A program made the position numbers and the translations under genes. A DNA stretch of 64,000 bases from Deroplatys truncata (lineage: Eukaryota; Arthropoda; Insecta; Mantodea; Mantidae), in contig CM060984.1 in NCBI GenBank assembly GCA_030765065.1, forward strand, positions 106,683,488-106,747,487. Reading direction: 5' to 3'. Positions 21,945-33,219 of this stretch are shown piece after piece. The notes beneath the pieces were generated by a model. The model saw only the letters and a program-made list of their open reading frames with translations, did not search any database and was not told the DNA's origin. The stretch's first letter is position 1, and each line of letters begins with the position of its first letter.

Positions 21945-23717
21945 TATTTTTTACATGTTATTGAGATTTTCAACATTTTCAACTTGAGTTTAGGGAAAAT
22001 AATTTTCGCTGAAGTATTTTATAACTTTTAACTAGTGAACAACATTTTCAAATTCATAATTTCTGAAGTTCTCCTTAATTTTAAAGCTATCAAGTTATAA
22101 GCTCTTGCCCAAGGAGCATTTCGAAAATCAAAAAGTACTGAAAGAGCAGTTGAGAAAATGTTTATTAAAAGTTAGTGCGGTGCTTTACCTAAATGGTACA
22201 GAACTATTTAAATAGCCATTTGTAGCTCTAAAAGAATTTATATTGAATGCAATTGTGTAGCATTAAAATATAAGTTATATCATTAAAAACAAAACATCAG
22301 AAATATTCACTTTTTTACCAAATTTCAACCAAGGATTGCCTTAAAAGGGCGCATCCCAAACTCTTTCATCCCCTAGAGATGAAATACTACGAATGTGTTG
22401 CTTAAAGGAGCTTTGATTATATCATATGGAGGGAGTTCGTGGGAAGGCTAGAATATTTAATGAACTTCACGGCGTGTGCTCTCAACGCAAAGGATCGACC
22501 CACGCCTTCTGCACAAGTTCGCAGGAACAGCAACATCCACTGCAAAATGATGGAATAGAAGAGACGAGAGAACTGATGAAACCTGGACACTTCAGACTAC
22601 ATGTTGATGGCCATCTGGTGGTCGTAACTTGACTTGAATCTCTGATTAGTTGCCAAGTTATTAAACTAAACAGCCAGCAACGGCACGGAGTTTGATGCCT
22701 TTGGGAACATTTCCCATAAAGGTCTGGTTTGTTCTCTTTGCTGCATGAATTTCCGTCTAATTCTTGGTAGGTTTCTGAATACCTACCTTCAGTTGCACCT
22801 CTGTGTAAGAAACAAAGGTCTTCAATGAAAGTATTTCCATATTTTATAATCAATAGTAATCACAGCTAAAGCGTAAACGTAACCATGGAGATCTTTATAA
22901 GATTTCTATATTTTGTATTGTAACATTTCTCGTGGGATGTGATGTAAACTTTAATGCTGATATAGAAAATAAGTAAATAAAGTTCAGCACATATTTGGAA
23001 CAATAAACAGAAGATTACAAAATAAGACATGAAGAGATATTGTGACGAGTATATGGGGTTTAGTTTGGTAGGCCTGACTTAGGGCGACCCTCCCGGAATG
23101 GGTTGGTAGTCTGGACTGAAACGTTGACCCAAGTCTGGCAATTTTCCAGTAGCTTCGAGAAGGTTGGTAATGGTGGGGGTAGGATAGTAATGAAACGGTT
23201 GGTCCTGGTTTTAATCTGTTTTAGCGTGCGGACCACTGAGTGTTAAGGGCGTAGTGTACTCGCGGCTTCTCCCCGTGGCGAGGATGTAGCTTGACTGATT
23301 TTTTCTATAAAAAAAGTTTACCACTGTAAACTACAAGTAAATTATATTTTCGTTATTAAATGTGTGACGTGTTAAATTGAAATAACTTCTTCTTTTCATG
23401 TTTTTCTTGTCTTTCCCGATACACATATAAGTTAAGCTTCTTAGTTATGCATGCTTACTGATGCCGTTATTAGCTATGTCCCTGTGGTTACCATGGCCAA
23501 AATTATGATAAAATCAGCTAATATTTTTAGTTAGTGTACGGCCACGACAATATTAGTGGAGGCGCCGGGTATATTTTTTTCCTTGTTCAGAAATATAATT
23601 TTTTAGTTAGAAATTGTGTGTAATAATATAAAATCTAAGTTCTACAAGATGATATTTGTTCCAGTGCCAAATAATGAGAGTGAATCACAGATATTAAGAT
23701 AGAATGATAAATGTAAG
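21945..23717. other. No recognised feature
   Basis: Mostly AT-rich. The segment 22420-22850 is less AT-rich and has open frames on both strands (68 codons plus, 123 codons minus) but no motif that I recognise. A GC-richer patch at 23050-23290 may be an old SINE, without readable A and B boxes. Confidence 0.45.
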
Positions 23718-24014
23718 TTACAGGCTATTGAAATGCGATTTTTAAGGAAGGTGGAAGGATGTATAAAGAGGGATCAAATAAAAACTTAAACTAAACGGGG
23801 GAAATTAAATATATTTAAACTGAATGAAAATAATAGAATAAAAAAAGTTCGGAAAAACATATCAACAGAACATAATAAGCAGAGAATACCATCCATAATT
23901 TCAAGCCTAGAAGGAAGAGAAGTATTCAACACCCTAAGAAGAGGTGGGAATAATGGAGTGACGACGTTACAGGCTGACGGCCTAATGCCTGGATTGGAGG
24001 AGGGTAAGATGATG
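23718..24014 (+). pseudogene. Non-LTR retrotransposon ORF2 C-terminal relic
   Basis: With frame corrections the translation shows QAIEMRFLRKVEGC followed by IKRDQ-like residues, EIKYI, MEHNKQRIPSI-like residues and NPKKRWE/WSDVTLQADGL. The order EMRFLRK, then R-D-x-I, then RIPS, then RPKKRW is typical of the C-terminal end of the endonuclease/reverse transcriptase polyproteins of RTE/Jockey-like arthropod LINEs. Stops throughout. The reverse transcriptase part is not present. Confidence 0.55.
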
Positions 24015-25360
24015 GTTTCTTCCATTTATAATCAGTAAATCAATCAGAATTGGATAAAACACAATATTTGCATTCTGTGTTTGCTTGTGGGCTTATACAG
24101 TTTATGTGGCAGTGTACATATTAATAATAACCTCTTATTACAGTAAAGGTTGTTAGATTGCTAGATTGTTTATTAAAGAATTATATCAATGGCATATAAT
24201 TTATATTTATATGAACTAATTTTATATACATATAAAGAAATGTTGGCGTATATCAGCTAGTAGAAGATACGCGTAGTTACAGTACAGAAGTGTAAAAATC
24301 TTGACTGTATTAAGCACAGCTATTGCATGTCATTGCTGTATTCAATGGGTTACCTGATGACGTTAAATTATTGAATATTAATTTATTTGAAAAAAGTAAA
24401 CATTTGACTGTTTTTACATCACTTTATGTGATTACTTTAGTGAAAATATATTTTAATCTTTTGTCAATGTGACAATACTATTTACATTATTGTAACAAAG
24501 GCTGAATAAAATTTAATATTGCATTTAATTGAACATTCCTATACTCACTGTAAGATAGAAGATAAATTAAAATGATATTTCATTCATTTATTTAAAAAAT
24601 CCGCTGATGAAATTAGATCAGTAGAATCACAAGGTGTCACTCACTGTATTGAAGAGAGAATTTCACTCTAATAGCTCGATTCGTTCAAGAGAAAATGGCT
24701 TTATCATCTTTGTATATTTAACATCGGTTAGATATAGCATTCAATTCCCTTCAAGGCTGGTCATGTTGGTTATATTTGATACAGAAGTGATAGGTGTGAG
24801 CCTATGGTCACCCTAACTGTGTCCTCCTACATCCGAAACCTATCCAGGCATTCCAGGGATAGTGTCAGCTCCATAATAAAAGAGAAAGCATTTTATTGAC
24901 CTTTCAACTCTAACGACTAGAGCTCTTCAAAGTTCACAATATCTGTGTCTCTGTGAAAAACGAACGTTATAGCAATATTTTGCATACATCTGGGTGCATT
25001 AGCATCTCTCTGTTTAAATGAACACCTACATATAATACGCCCACTTACCTGCCTACATTTCCCCTGCCTGCTTACTCCTACATCCCTACTGTCCTTCTGA
25101 ATATTTATCTATTCAGTAGCAACTGTTCACCCACACCAACATTACACGTCCATGGTGACTCCTGCTATTTGAGTAATTAATTATTTAATTACATGAAAAG
25201 GGAATTAAAACTCATAAAGGTCAAGAGTGGTTTACACCACCTCATTACGGTTTCCTTTTAGTGACATAGAGAAACTTACAATGGAATTTTGCTGGAATTT
25301 TTATTAGGGTAGATGACAGCTTCTAGTACAAACATTAGGAAGCATTAGAGCGCAATGTAT
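24015..25360. other. No recognised feature
   Basis: Very AT-rich at 24150-24600, less so after 24800. No coding motif or known repeat recognised. Confidence 0.5.
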
Positions 25361-26530
25361 ACTTTTTCTACTACGAAATTACAGTAAGTAGGGGAAGTTG
25401 TGTTCCACCCAAAACTTCCATGTCGAGATATCAACGAAAATACATGTTTTGAACCTTAAACTCCAAAAAAATATTTTTATAAAAAGGCCCATGTAACGTA
25501 TGTGTGTGAACAGATTAGCTCAAAAACGAAGAATCTGATAAACGCCAAACTTAGATCTTTTTTTCAAGATTTTCAAAATAATCCCTCAACTCTAATTACC
25601 ATTTACATGGAAACTTTTTCGTTATTTTTTATTTTCTCAAAAATGGCTCTAACAATTTTGATTAAAATACCATGTGTTTAATATATAAAGCGTAGTATAT
25701 CCTGAATTGTATGAATTAGCCTGTGAAGTCCTCTTCATACTGAATTACTTTTGCATAATTGCTAAATTTACTGGAATTCACTTCCACAAGATGTCAGGGG
25801 CTGTCATATTTAAATGCTTTTCGTCACAGCTTGTAGATTTGAGTTAAAAATAATTGTTAACTTAGAATAAATATCATTTTCACTGTATATATAGTGTACG
25901 TGTGCCATATTTTTAAATATTCATTACTATTAACTTAGTTTCGTTATATTTTCTATTAACTTAACTTTACTATTCCTCTAATATTTGTGTTATTGCTGTT
26001 TTATGTTCCTTTAGATTTTATCTGGTACCATAAATATGATCGGAATATTGTATTCAGGATTGTTCTATGTGGTTGAACGGAAGAGAAGACCTTATGGCCT
26101 TAGCTGTGCCACAGTAAATAAATAAATAAATCGTAAGGAATACACAAAATGTTACAATACAAAGCATGTATATATCATTAAAGCACATAATTCATGTCAA
26201 ATAAAATATATGTAGTGTTAACCATTTCCAAAATATTCTGTTGGTTTGAATGTTCAAATACTTACACTTCTTTCAAATGGTAGGTCCCTATTCGCTTTTT
26301 CTTGTGGCCATGCAAACAGCATGGAATTTCAAAGTCGAAACATAATGATCCGTTTTTTAAAAATCTGACTCGCTCTAACCTGTTGTATTCTTTTTATACC
26401 TACAACGAAATGTGTAAATGTGTAATGAAAGTTTATCTTAATTAACCAGAACTAGATAGAAGAAAATTCTTACGTAAGAATAGTTTATAGAAGAGTGAGT
26501 GAGAAAGTCACATGAATGCTACACATAAGA
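25361..26530 (+). mobile_element. HINE-like element, full length, split by a LINE fragment
   Basis: 5' ACTTTTTCTACTACGAAATT and 3' GAGTGAGTGAGAAAGTCACATG ending ACACATAAGA. The element is continuous apart from 25767-26130, where the GCATAATTGCTAAA block is interrupted and resumes at CGTAAGGAATACACAAAATG. It is therefore older than the LINE insertion. Confidence 0.75.
25767..26130 (+). mobile_element. 5'-truncated non-LTR retrotransposon 3' end
   Basis: About 364 bp inserted in a HINE copy. It ends ...GACCTTATGGCCTTAGCTGTG followed by CCACAG and an (AAAT)n tail (TAAATAAATAAATAAAT), a 3' end typical of several insect LINEs. The target duplication is ambiguous because the tail merges with the flanking TAAAT. 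Confidence 0.65.
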
Positions 26531-26911
26531 TTTCTATTATGCCTCTTTAATACAAAGGGTTCATGAATTAGTGCATTAACTCTTCGGAACAACTCACCCC
26601 ATCCCACGGACTAATTAAGACAAAAGCTTTATGACAGGTATGTTTAAAATATAGTAGTTCTCCAATGAAAAAACGTCTTATTGCTTCACAGTTGTTAGCT
26701 ACGTACTTGCCAGTCTACTGCTCACAACAGAAGTGGGCTGACTCGGCTACTTGGCTGTCTTGCAGTTCACTCAGGATAATGAGAGACTGTAAGAAAGTGA
26801 GCAAATCGCGAAGTTAACCTTTAGCCAGGAAGTCGGGCCAACAAAAACTGGCAAGTGTAGCAATACTGTGCCTTTTCATCAGTTCATTATTTATGGCTAT
26901 AACTTGTAAAC
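26531..26911. other. No recognised feature
   Basis: Short spacer between a HINE copy and a mariner. Nothing recognised. Confidence 0.5.
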
Positions 26912-26913
26912 TA

Positions 26914-28152
26914 AGAGGAGTGATCAGAAACTAAGGTTAGAAGGCCAATATTCCTGGAGCTTCGTCTGTTATAGAGAAAATAGTAGTGTGCGGTAATAAT
27001 AATACATGCTGTTGGCAACTGCCACTCGCAACCAACAGCGGTAGTTGTAGGTAAACACAAATTGCGACTCGTTTGGAAAACTGGTCTCGCAAAGAAATCC
27101 GCTCAGTTATTCGATTTCTGTGGGCGGCTGAAATTCACCGGCAGCTGGTAGAAGTTTATGGAGAGACAGTAATGTCTCGTCAGCAATTCGCAGTGGTGTT
27201 GAAAGTTTGCGGCCGGTAGAGAAAGCGTCACCAACGAGGATCGCAGTGGCTGACCCAGTACGGCATCACAACTCGCGTGAGAAGCTGATTCTGGATAATA
27301 GGAGGATCACGTTATGGCATATGACGGTAGAATTGGGCATGTCATTCGGAAGCGTTCGTCACATTGTTCACGATTTTCTGCAGTACAGGAAAGTTTGTTC
27401 CACAAAATCTGTCGATCCAGCACAAGGAGAAGCGCACGGGGCAACTTTTGCAACGTTTCTCCACGGAAAGGAACAGTTTTCTTCGCCACATTGCCACGGG
27501 TGACGATACATGGATCCACCACTACACCCCCACCAGTAAGCGGTCGTCCGTAGAGTGGAAACACACCTCCTCTACAAAGACAAAAATGTTTAAGGTGACG
27601 CCATCTACCAGGAAGGTAATGAGCACAGTGTTTTGGGGTAGCGGGGATGTCATAATCGTGGAGTTTTTGGAAAGAGAGTGCACAGTGACCGCTGACCGAT
27701 ACTGTGATACCTTGACACGATTGCGCAAAGCAATCAGGGCTTCTCATCGAGGGCGTCATCTTCCTTCACGACAACGCACGACCTCACATAACCAGAAGAC
27801 CACCACGCTGTTGAAGCAGTATCGCTGGGACATCATCGTCCACCCTCCCTACAGCCTGGACCTCGCTCCAAGCGACTTTCACCTTTTTCCTCACTTGACG
27901 GAGCACATAGGATACCGACGATTTGCTTCAGACGAGGAGGTGAAACACTTCTCAAAGTGTTCTGAACACGCAAGGACACAATTTTCACCAGGGAATATTC
28001 AAACTCATCACAGGAAGCGACACGTGCCTAAGCCGATATGGAGACTATGTCGGAAAATAACCTAATATATGTACTATCAGTTGGCTGTATTGTGGTATGA
28101 AATAAAATGTTTCACTACAGGTTTTGTAGTCTTAGTTTCTGATCACACCTCG
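26914..28152 (+). mobile_element. Mariner element with both terminal inverted repeats
   Basis: The left end reads AGAGGAGTGATCAGAAACTA; the reverse complement of the right end reads CGAGGTGTGATCAGAAACTA. TA dinucleotides flank both sides (26912-26913 and 28153-28154), as expected for Tc1/mariner integration. Length is about 1.24 kb, the usual size of a complete mariner, so there is no large deletion. The transposase gene inside is frameshifted. Confidence 0.9.
27067..28064 (+). pseudogene. Mariner transposase pseudogene
   Basis: The N-terminal helix-turn-helix region reads ENWSRKEIRSVIRFLWA and EIHRQLVEVYGETVMSRQQF before a stop near 27218. The frame resumes with REKLILDNRRITLWHMTVEL and VRHIVHDFLQYRKVC, shifts, then continues as a 233-codon frame (27364-28065) with TGDDTWIHHYTP, KVMSTVFWGSGDVIIVEFLE and HPPYSLDLAPSDFHLFPHL. 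The middle catalytic HDNARPH segment is readable only in a neighbouring frame near 27765. The three catalytic regions are all present at nucleotide level, but the gene is broken by at least two frameshifts and one stop. Confidence 0.85.
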
Positions 28153-28204
28153 TATTATACTTTGAACATACGTGCAATAAACTTTTGTCCCCAATAGAAT
28201 TATA

Positions 28205-28520
28205 GAGAGATAGGACTGCGACTAACTGCAGAGGTAGACTTAGCACCTGACCTACAAGATCTTCCCTCCCCCCAGAGGACGAAGGGCTACATAGAACACC
28301 CTTTTCCCCTGTCATGCAACGCCGAGACTCTCACCGACACTTTAAACCCTGAAACAGACCAAATGGATGAAAGCTGAAGTGAAATGAGAATGTAGGTGAA
28401 ATGGAGGGACCGGAAATTTGGAACAAACCTTCCTAGCGTTCGCCTAGCGACCCGGGCAACCCCCGAAAAAACTCATGGGTCAGGAAGGTTGGTCGCGGGA
28501 ATCGAACCCACGAATTTATA
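28205..28520 (-). mobile_element. tRNA-derived SINE, family 2
   Basis: On the minus strand the B-box-like GGGTTCGATTCCC (28498-28510) opens the body, with GGTCGCTAGGCG and TCTGTTTCAGGGTTTAAAG downstream. The last motif is shared with the plus-strand SINE at 47208-47570 (TTTGTTTCAGGGTTGTAAG); CGCCTAGCGACC is shared with 7436-7706. The tRNA-like 5' part is truncated. Confidence 0.65.
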
Positions 28521-29342
28521 CACTGAAATTTTAGACATGCGATTTTTTTATTTTGTGTAGCTCTTTAAATATTTTAACATCAGTTGTACTCAAAATCGAA
28601 AACTACTCAGGTCGTTTTCGTTACAGGTCCATTACGAGTATTGCATTCATAAAAAGTAGGACTAACAAATAAAACCGTAAATTTTTAAAATTACTTTTCG
28701 CCGCTAAAGCTCTTTATATATCCTTAAAATGCGGTGATTTACATGGAGAAGCGTATTAGAGCAGCTTGGAGAGAGCGATGAACATAACTCTTGCTTTGGG
28801 TAATGCAAGTACAGCCACAGTTTAAGCTCTTGCATGTCTGGTAATTTTCGAAATGACATCTGCTGTCCTGCTGCCACATTTCATGGCACTCTGCGCGAGG
28901 ACGTTAACGCCAAAATGGCACCTAAAATATTACGCGTGGCAGAGTAGGTGACGATTTAAACACACGCTCATATGGACAACAAACATAATTTTAGTGTTGC
29001 TGTTGAGGCCCCATTTCCATTCAGTGTGGCAGAGTACGTTTAACTGGTATGTAGGTCACTGAGCGAATAACAATTTAAAGGTAAATTAGATGAAAATGCG
29101 TTAAATAAAGTGCAACAAAACACTAATTCGAGCACGTGCGCACTTAAAACATTCACGTCGTTGTACCTGAATGTATTGCATAAAGGGTGTTTAGCACTGG
29201 TGACACTGTACACAAAAAATTACATTTATTTTTAAGGGGTCACTAGAATACGAATTTACATATATCTCAAATAAATACGGTTTCAGTACTTGCGGTTCAG
29301 AAATGTATGTAGTTTATATCTACAGGGTTTAAAATTGTGTAC
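28521..29342. other. No recognised feature
   Basis: AT-rich spacer between a SINE and a Mutator-like element, without recognised motifs. Confidence 0.5.
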
Positions 29343-29639
29343 AAATGTTTAAGGGGAGACTGCCCTATTCCACTGATATTAAATTTTGATAACTTCATGT
29401 CTCTTTATCTCAGAAACTATTTAAAATATAATGTTGAACGTTTTATAAGATATGCATAAATATGTTACAAGGTTACATAATGTTGATTTATTAAATGCGA
29501 TATAATTTTTTCCTTGATGGTGGAGTTTTGTTTAGTAAATTTATAAGCTATTAATTTTTTTTAATAATTAACGATCTTATTAGCACCAATGTAATTCCAT
29601 AAAAGTATGAAGGGATTATTTTTATCATCACAAAATTTC

Positions 29640-30250
29640 GTTGAGCTATCTTCAATGGTTTTTGAAAAAACGGGTCATTTATATCAGAAAATGTTAGTTC
29701 AGGAAAAGTATAAATCTAGAAATAAACTCATATACATAAAGAAAGATATAGAATGTCCCTATAATACCCCTGGTATAAAATTCTGGCCCTCCTCAGATCT
29801 TCCTCTTGCAGATCTCGCTGTTTGTTAACGTTTTACGTGGCCAGTTCTGCTTTTGTCACTCTCAGCTGGTCAAGTCCTCTTAAAATGGTTGCTGTGTTTC
29901 CACCCAAGTTCACTCCTAGATATTCTAGTACACTAATTGATCACATTGCCTATGTTGAAGGTTAATCATCATTATATACCCCAATTTCAAAGTTTTTCTT
30001 CCTATACATTTTTGGCACACGAGGACATATGATGTTAAAAGATTTATTAACATTCTGTGCCTTGCCATGAATACGCTTTAACAACAACTGTGAATGGGTT
30101 GGTTTTTCATACACTGGCTTTATGGCCAACATCACAGCTTTATCTATTGATTTTCTGTGTGTAGTCACTAATTGTACCTGAAGCTTCAGCTTGAAGATAT
30201 TTGCGCCATTTCAGGAATTGTTATTAATTTAAGTATGTTAAAATTTAATT
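29640..30250 (-). pseudogene. Mutator-like transposon protein relic, C-terminal part
   Basis: Read on the minus strand: WRKYLQAEASGTISDYTHRK, AVMLAIKPVYEKPTHSQLLL, then HGKAQNVNKSFN, PRVPKM, and FEIGVYND. A frame change follows, with VLEYLGVNLGGNTATILRGL and RVTKAELATKNVNKQ. The series W..W..A.A.GT..Y.H, HGxxQNxNxSFN, LG...G.NT...L is the conserved C-terminal arrangement of a widespread arthropod transposon protein. It is missing the expected residues around W in the 'SFN' loop and has at least one frameshift. Function in the living element would be transposition; this copy cannot be functional. Confidence 0.5.
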
Positions 30251-30288
30251 ATTATTTTGATTAAAATTGTTAATTATTATTTAATCTA

Positions 30289-31183
30289 TGAGGGCTGATC
30301 AATAAAGACTGAGACTAATTTTTTTCACAGATATTTATTACTCCATTTCAATATTGACATGGTCTTTTTCAAAGTTGTCCTCTCCTACTTGAATGCACTT
30401 TTTATAGCGCCTCTGCCAGTCCTCGAACACACAATGGTACAGGCCATTCTTTGTCAGATCTTTGAGAATCGCCTCACTTTTCTTCAGCACTGCTTCAGTG
30501 CTCTCAAATCGAATGCCCCGGAGCCTTGCCTTTAGTGATGGAAATAAAAATAAATCACAGGGGACAAGATTGGGACTATAAGGCAGATGCGGCACACAGG
30601 TAATGTTGAATTTAGCCAAAAATTCCTGGACTTGATTTGCAACGTGAGGCCGCATGTTGTTGTGATATGTTCTGGATGTTTCCTTGCAATGTGCTTCCTC
30701 GGTGTAGCCAATACTGACGTGTAGTACGCTGCTGTAGCAGTGGTGTGAGTGGGAACAACAATCACAACAGCTGTGTTGATGTTGACTTCAGTCATAGCAG
30801 AAGCCGAAGCACCAGGCCACCTTCCTTAGCACAGAGGACTCGCTCTACTTTGAAGACTTTGAACCACCTAAACACTGTTGCACGAGGTAGTGCATCTTCA
30901 CCGTATGCTTGCTTCAGCTTTTCCAAAGTTTCAGAGGCTGTATGATTTAAACGAAAACAAAATTCTATTGCTCCTCTTGTGTCACCTTCATTTTGTGGTA
31001 TGCGAAATTCAACTAGGGTCAACAATATACAGCATTACTACCAACCTACAGATACGAGAGTGCTGCCGCCTATGGACATTATACATGAAACCCCGCTCTT
31101 TTCAAATATTCATGGTAGAGACAGGAAACTCTCAAGAAAGCTACAGGAAAAAATCAATCTCAGTCTTTATTGATCAGCCGTCG
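30289..31183 (-). mobile_element. Mariner element, internally deleted, nested
   Basis: Terminal repeats are TGAGGGCTGATCAATAAAGA on the left and CGACGGCTGATCAATAAAGA as reverse complement of the right end, with TA at 30287-30288 and 31184-31185. It is 895 bp instead of the usual about 1.3 kb, because the middle of the transposase gene is deleted. It differs in sequence from the mariner at 26914-28152 and so represents another lineage. Confidence 0.88.
30338..31025 (-). pseudogene. Mariner transposase pseudogene with deleted centre
   Basis: The N-terminal helix-turn-helix part is at 30792-31025 (IEFCFRLNHTASETLEKLKQ, ATVFRWFKVFK). The C-terminal part is at 30338-30675 (NNMRPHVAN, LPYSPNLVPCDLFLFPSLKA, YKKCIQVGEDNFE). 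The first catalytic aspartate region is lost. At the second catalytic site the usual HDNxRPH reads HNNMRPH, so the aspartate is replaced by asparagine. The product would have no activity. Confidence 0.82.
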
Positions 31184-31189
31184 TATATA

Positions 31190-31600
31190 TTAAAATGTTA
31201 AGTTTAATTAATCTTCGTCTTCCTAAACGTTCATAACTAATATTAGCTAAACAAAATAAACCAGATGAACATAAATCAGGAGCAAGCGTATGTTGTGTAC
31301 TGGTTTAGCCAGAAGTAATAGCTTCAAAATATGTAGCCCAGGCTATTCCCATCATACTTTCCAAGTTTCCCACATTGTTTCTTATGGTTTTCCATAAAAG
31401 GTTTAAAGTTAGTCGATGGTGCTATCTGTGAGTCGACCCCTGATAGTTTTTGTCATCAGACATTGGAGTTTGCCTAGCTGCTGTTTCATTTTCCTCAGCT
31501 ATGTGACGATTCTCTTCTGCACTGTTACAACACATTTCAGTTGTTACAGTTTGAAGGCAATTTCCCCTAAAAGTTGAGCTAAACTTTACCTCTTTACTAG
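31190..31600 (-). pseudogene. Mutator-like transposon protein relic, central part
   Basis: Read on the minus strand with one stop: AEENRHIAEENETAARQT, then IRNNVGNLESMMGIAWATYF, then [14 protein letters not shown]. Homologues known to me read roughly IRNNxxSVExMxxAIWAxFFH...STDxxPxHxLCPSG at this point, directly upstream of the segment preserved at 29640-30250. The two parts are separated by the mariner and a short AT-rich stretch. Confidence 0.42.
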
Positions 31601-31828
31601 AAAGAATATAGGAGCGATAATTTTTTACTCAAGTGGTGCAAAATACGGAGCACAAAATGACAAATGCACACTCGTTTTTTAAATTTATTTAAAATTGAAT
31701 AATGTGCCTATAACAATAATTGATATGTCAAATTAAAGAGGAAATTCCAAATTAAAAAGCTGTACAAAAAACTAAAACGGTAATGTTTTGACGATGTTTA
31801 CCATTTAGTCCCCCTTTAAACACATTTT

Positions 31829-32230
31829 ACTTACAAACATAACAAACCCACAGAATAACTAAATACTTTTAGGTGCGAGGTTTAGAGATTTTTCAAGTTC
31901 AGTGCCTTAAATAGGAACTTCCTTTTTAACACAAGATGTGCATTGTATTAAATTGTTTATGTTCCATTCGGTTCCTGAGCTTAAATATTAAAATTATTTT
32001 CTTACAATATATTGATTTCGTAAAACAGTTTCTTACGGTTTGTAAATAAAATTATGAATACAACTTGTGCAATGTGAGATTTTCTAGAATTTTCGACTCG
32101 TAAAAATATCCTGCTGCAGCCACAGGTTGCGAAAATGACTTAACACATCATAATACTTTTCCTCGAAATATACTAATAAGTTGTATTACCTGTGGCTTAA
32201 TATAATATTTAAAAAAAACTATATTACATT
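31829..32230. other. No recognised feature
   Basis: AT-rich spacer; nothing recognised. Confidence 0.5.
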
Positions 32231-32997
32231 AACATAACTTTCTCTACGCTTATCGTTTATTAGATATATACATACTATTCTTACGAAAGTTTATTTTTCT
32301 ATCTACTTCATTTTAATCCAGATAAACATTTCCGAAAATATCTGCATTACACAATTCGTTATAGACAAAAGCGAATAGCGACAGTCAAATGTTTTAGAAC
32401 TGGACGCTGAATACTGGCCTTAAAATTCCATACTCCTTCCATTAAACAGCTGAACGTCTACAGGAACTTTAAAGAATGTCTAAGTATTGAGCAATTCGAA
32501 CCATTAACAGCGAATATCTCAGAAATGGCTTACACCACAAAAACACTTATTGAAAATAAATTGTGTCTTTTAAACAGTTCTACTTTTTTGTAGTAGGTTT
32601 TCGTCTATCACTTAACATTTACCAGATATGCAAGATTATACAAAATTCCTTCCTAACGAAGAGAATTTCATGTACTATTCGGAGAAAATTCGATATAAAC
32701 ATTTTGTCGTGCAAATCTCTGTCATATCTGGTATTTTAAACAAAATAGTTGAGCTATATTTTTAGAAAATCGAAAAAATGTAAATGTTCCATGTTAATGG
32801 TAGCTTGGCGTGGGACATTTTCTTGAAAGTTATCGTGTCGCATCTTTGGAAGATGCTGAGCGTAAATACCTAGTTTGGTATTTGTCTAACTTTTCGTTTT
32901 TAAGCTTTGCTGTTCACAGACACACAATATCTCGATATTTAATTTTTGTTGGCATGCAATACCTTCTCTACTTACTAGATACGTGATAGAGAAAGTA
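32231..32997 (-). mobile_element. HINE-like element, subfamily B-like, near full length
   Basis: The 3' side has ACTTTCTCTACGCTTATCG; the 5' side reads CTTCTCTACTTACTAGATAC and GTGATAGAGAAAGT. The arms of the 5' hairpin no longer match fully. The conserved block is present but the microsatellite has shrunk to ACAGACACACAATAT. Confidence 0.7.
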
Positions 32998-33012
32998 AAA
33001 ATACGAATAGCG

Positions 33013-33219
33013 ATTTTATACTTTAGAAATTCAAGCAATAACAAAGAATATCTAAAAATGTTTAACGCAACAAAAAGATTCTTTTGGAATACATTTTGTG
33101 CCTTTTTGTCTAGTAAGATTTAGTCTAACTCTTAAGGTTTACCAGTTACACAAACGTTTTTCAGAATGAAGAGAACTTCAGAATTTTGGGGTGGAATATA
33201 GATAAGCAGTACAGAAAGT
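33013..33219 (-). mobile_element. HINE-like fragment with internal deletion
   Basis: It joins the AATTCAAGCAATAACAAAGA region and the GGTTTACCAGTTACAC block directly to a worn 5' end (GGTGGAATATAGATAAG, then ACAGAAAGT). It starts 15 bp after the preceding copy. Confidence 0.55.

Larger units (their letters stand above)
29343..31828 (-). mobile_element. Mutator-like (MULE) element relic, split by a mariner
   Basis: The two ends are similar inverted repeats: AAATGTTTAAGGGGAGACT at 29343 and, as reverse complement of 31801-31828, AAATGTGTTTAAAGGGGGAC. Between them lie minus-strand coding relics of one conserved arthropod transposon protein (31190-31600, then 29640-30250), separated by the mariner at 30289-31183. 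Without the mariner the element is about 1.6 kb, shorter than autonomous elements, so internal sequence is missing. The assignment to the Mutator-like group rests on remembered protein motifs and the GGGGGACT-type ends. A target duplication could not be fixed. Confidence 0.5.
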
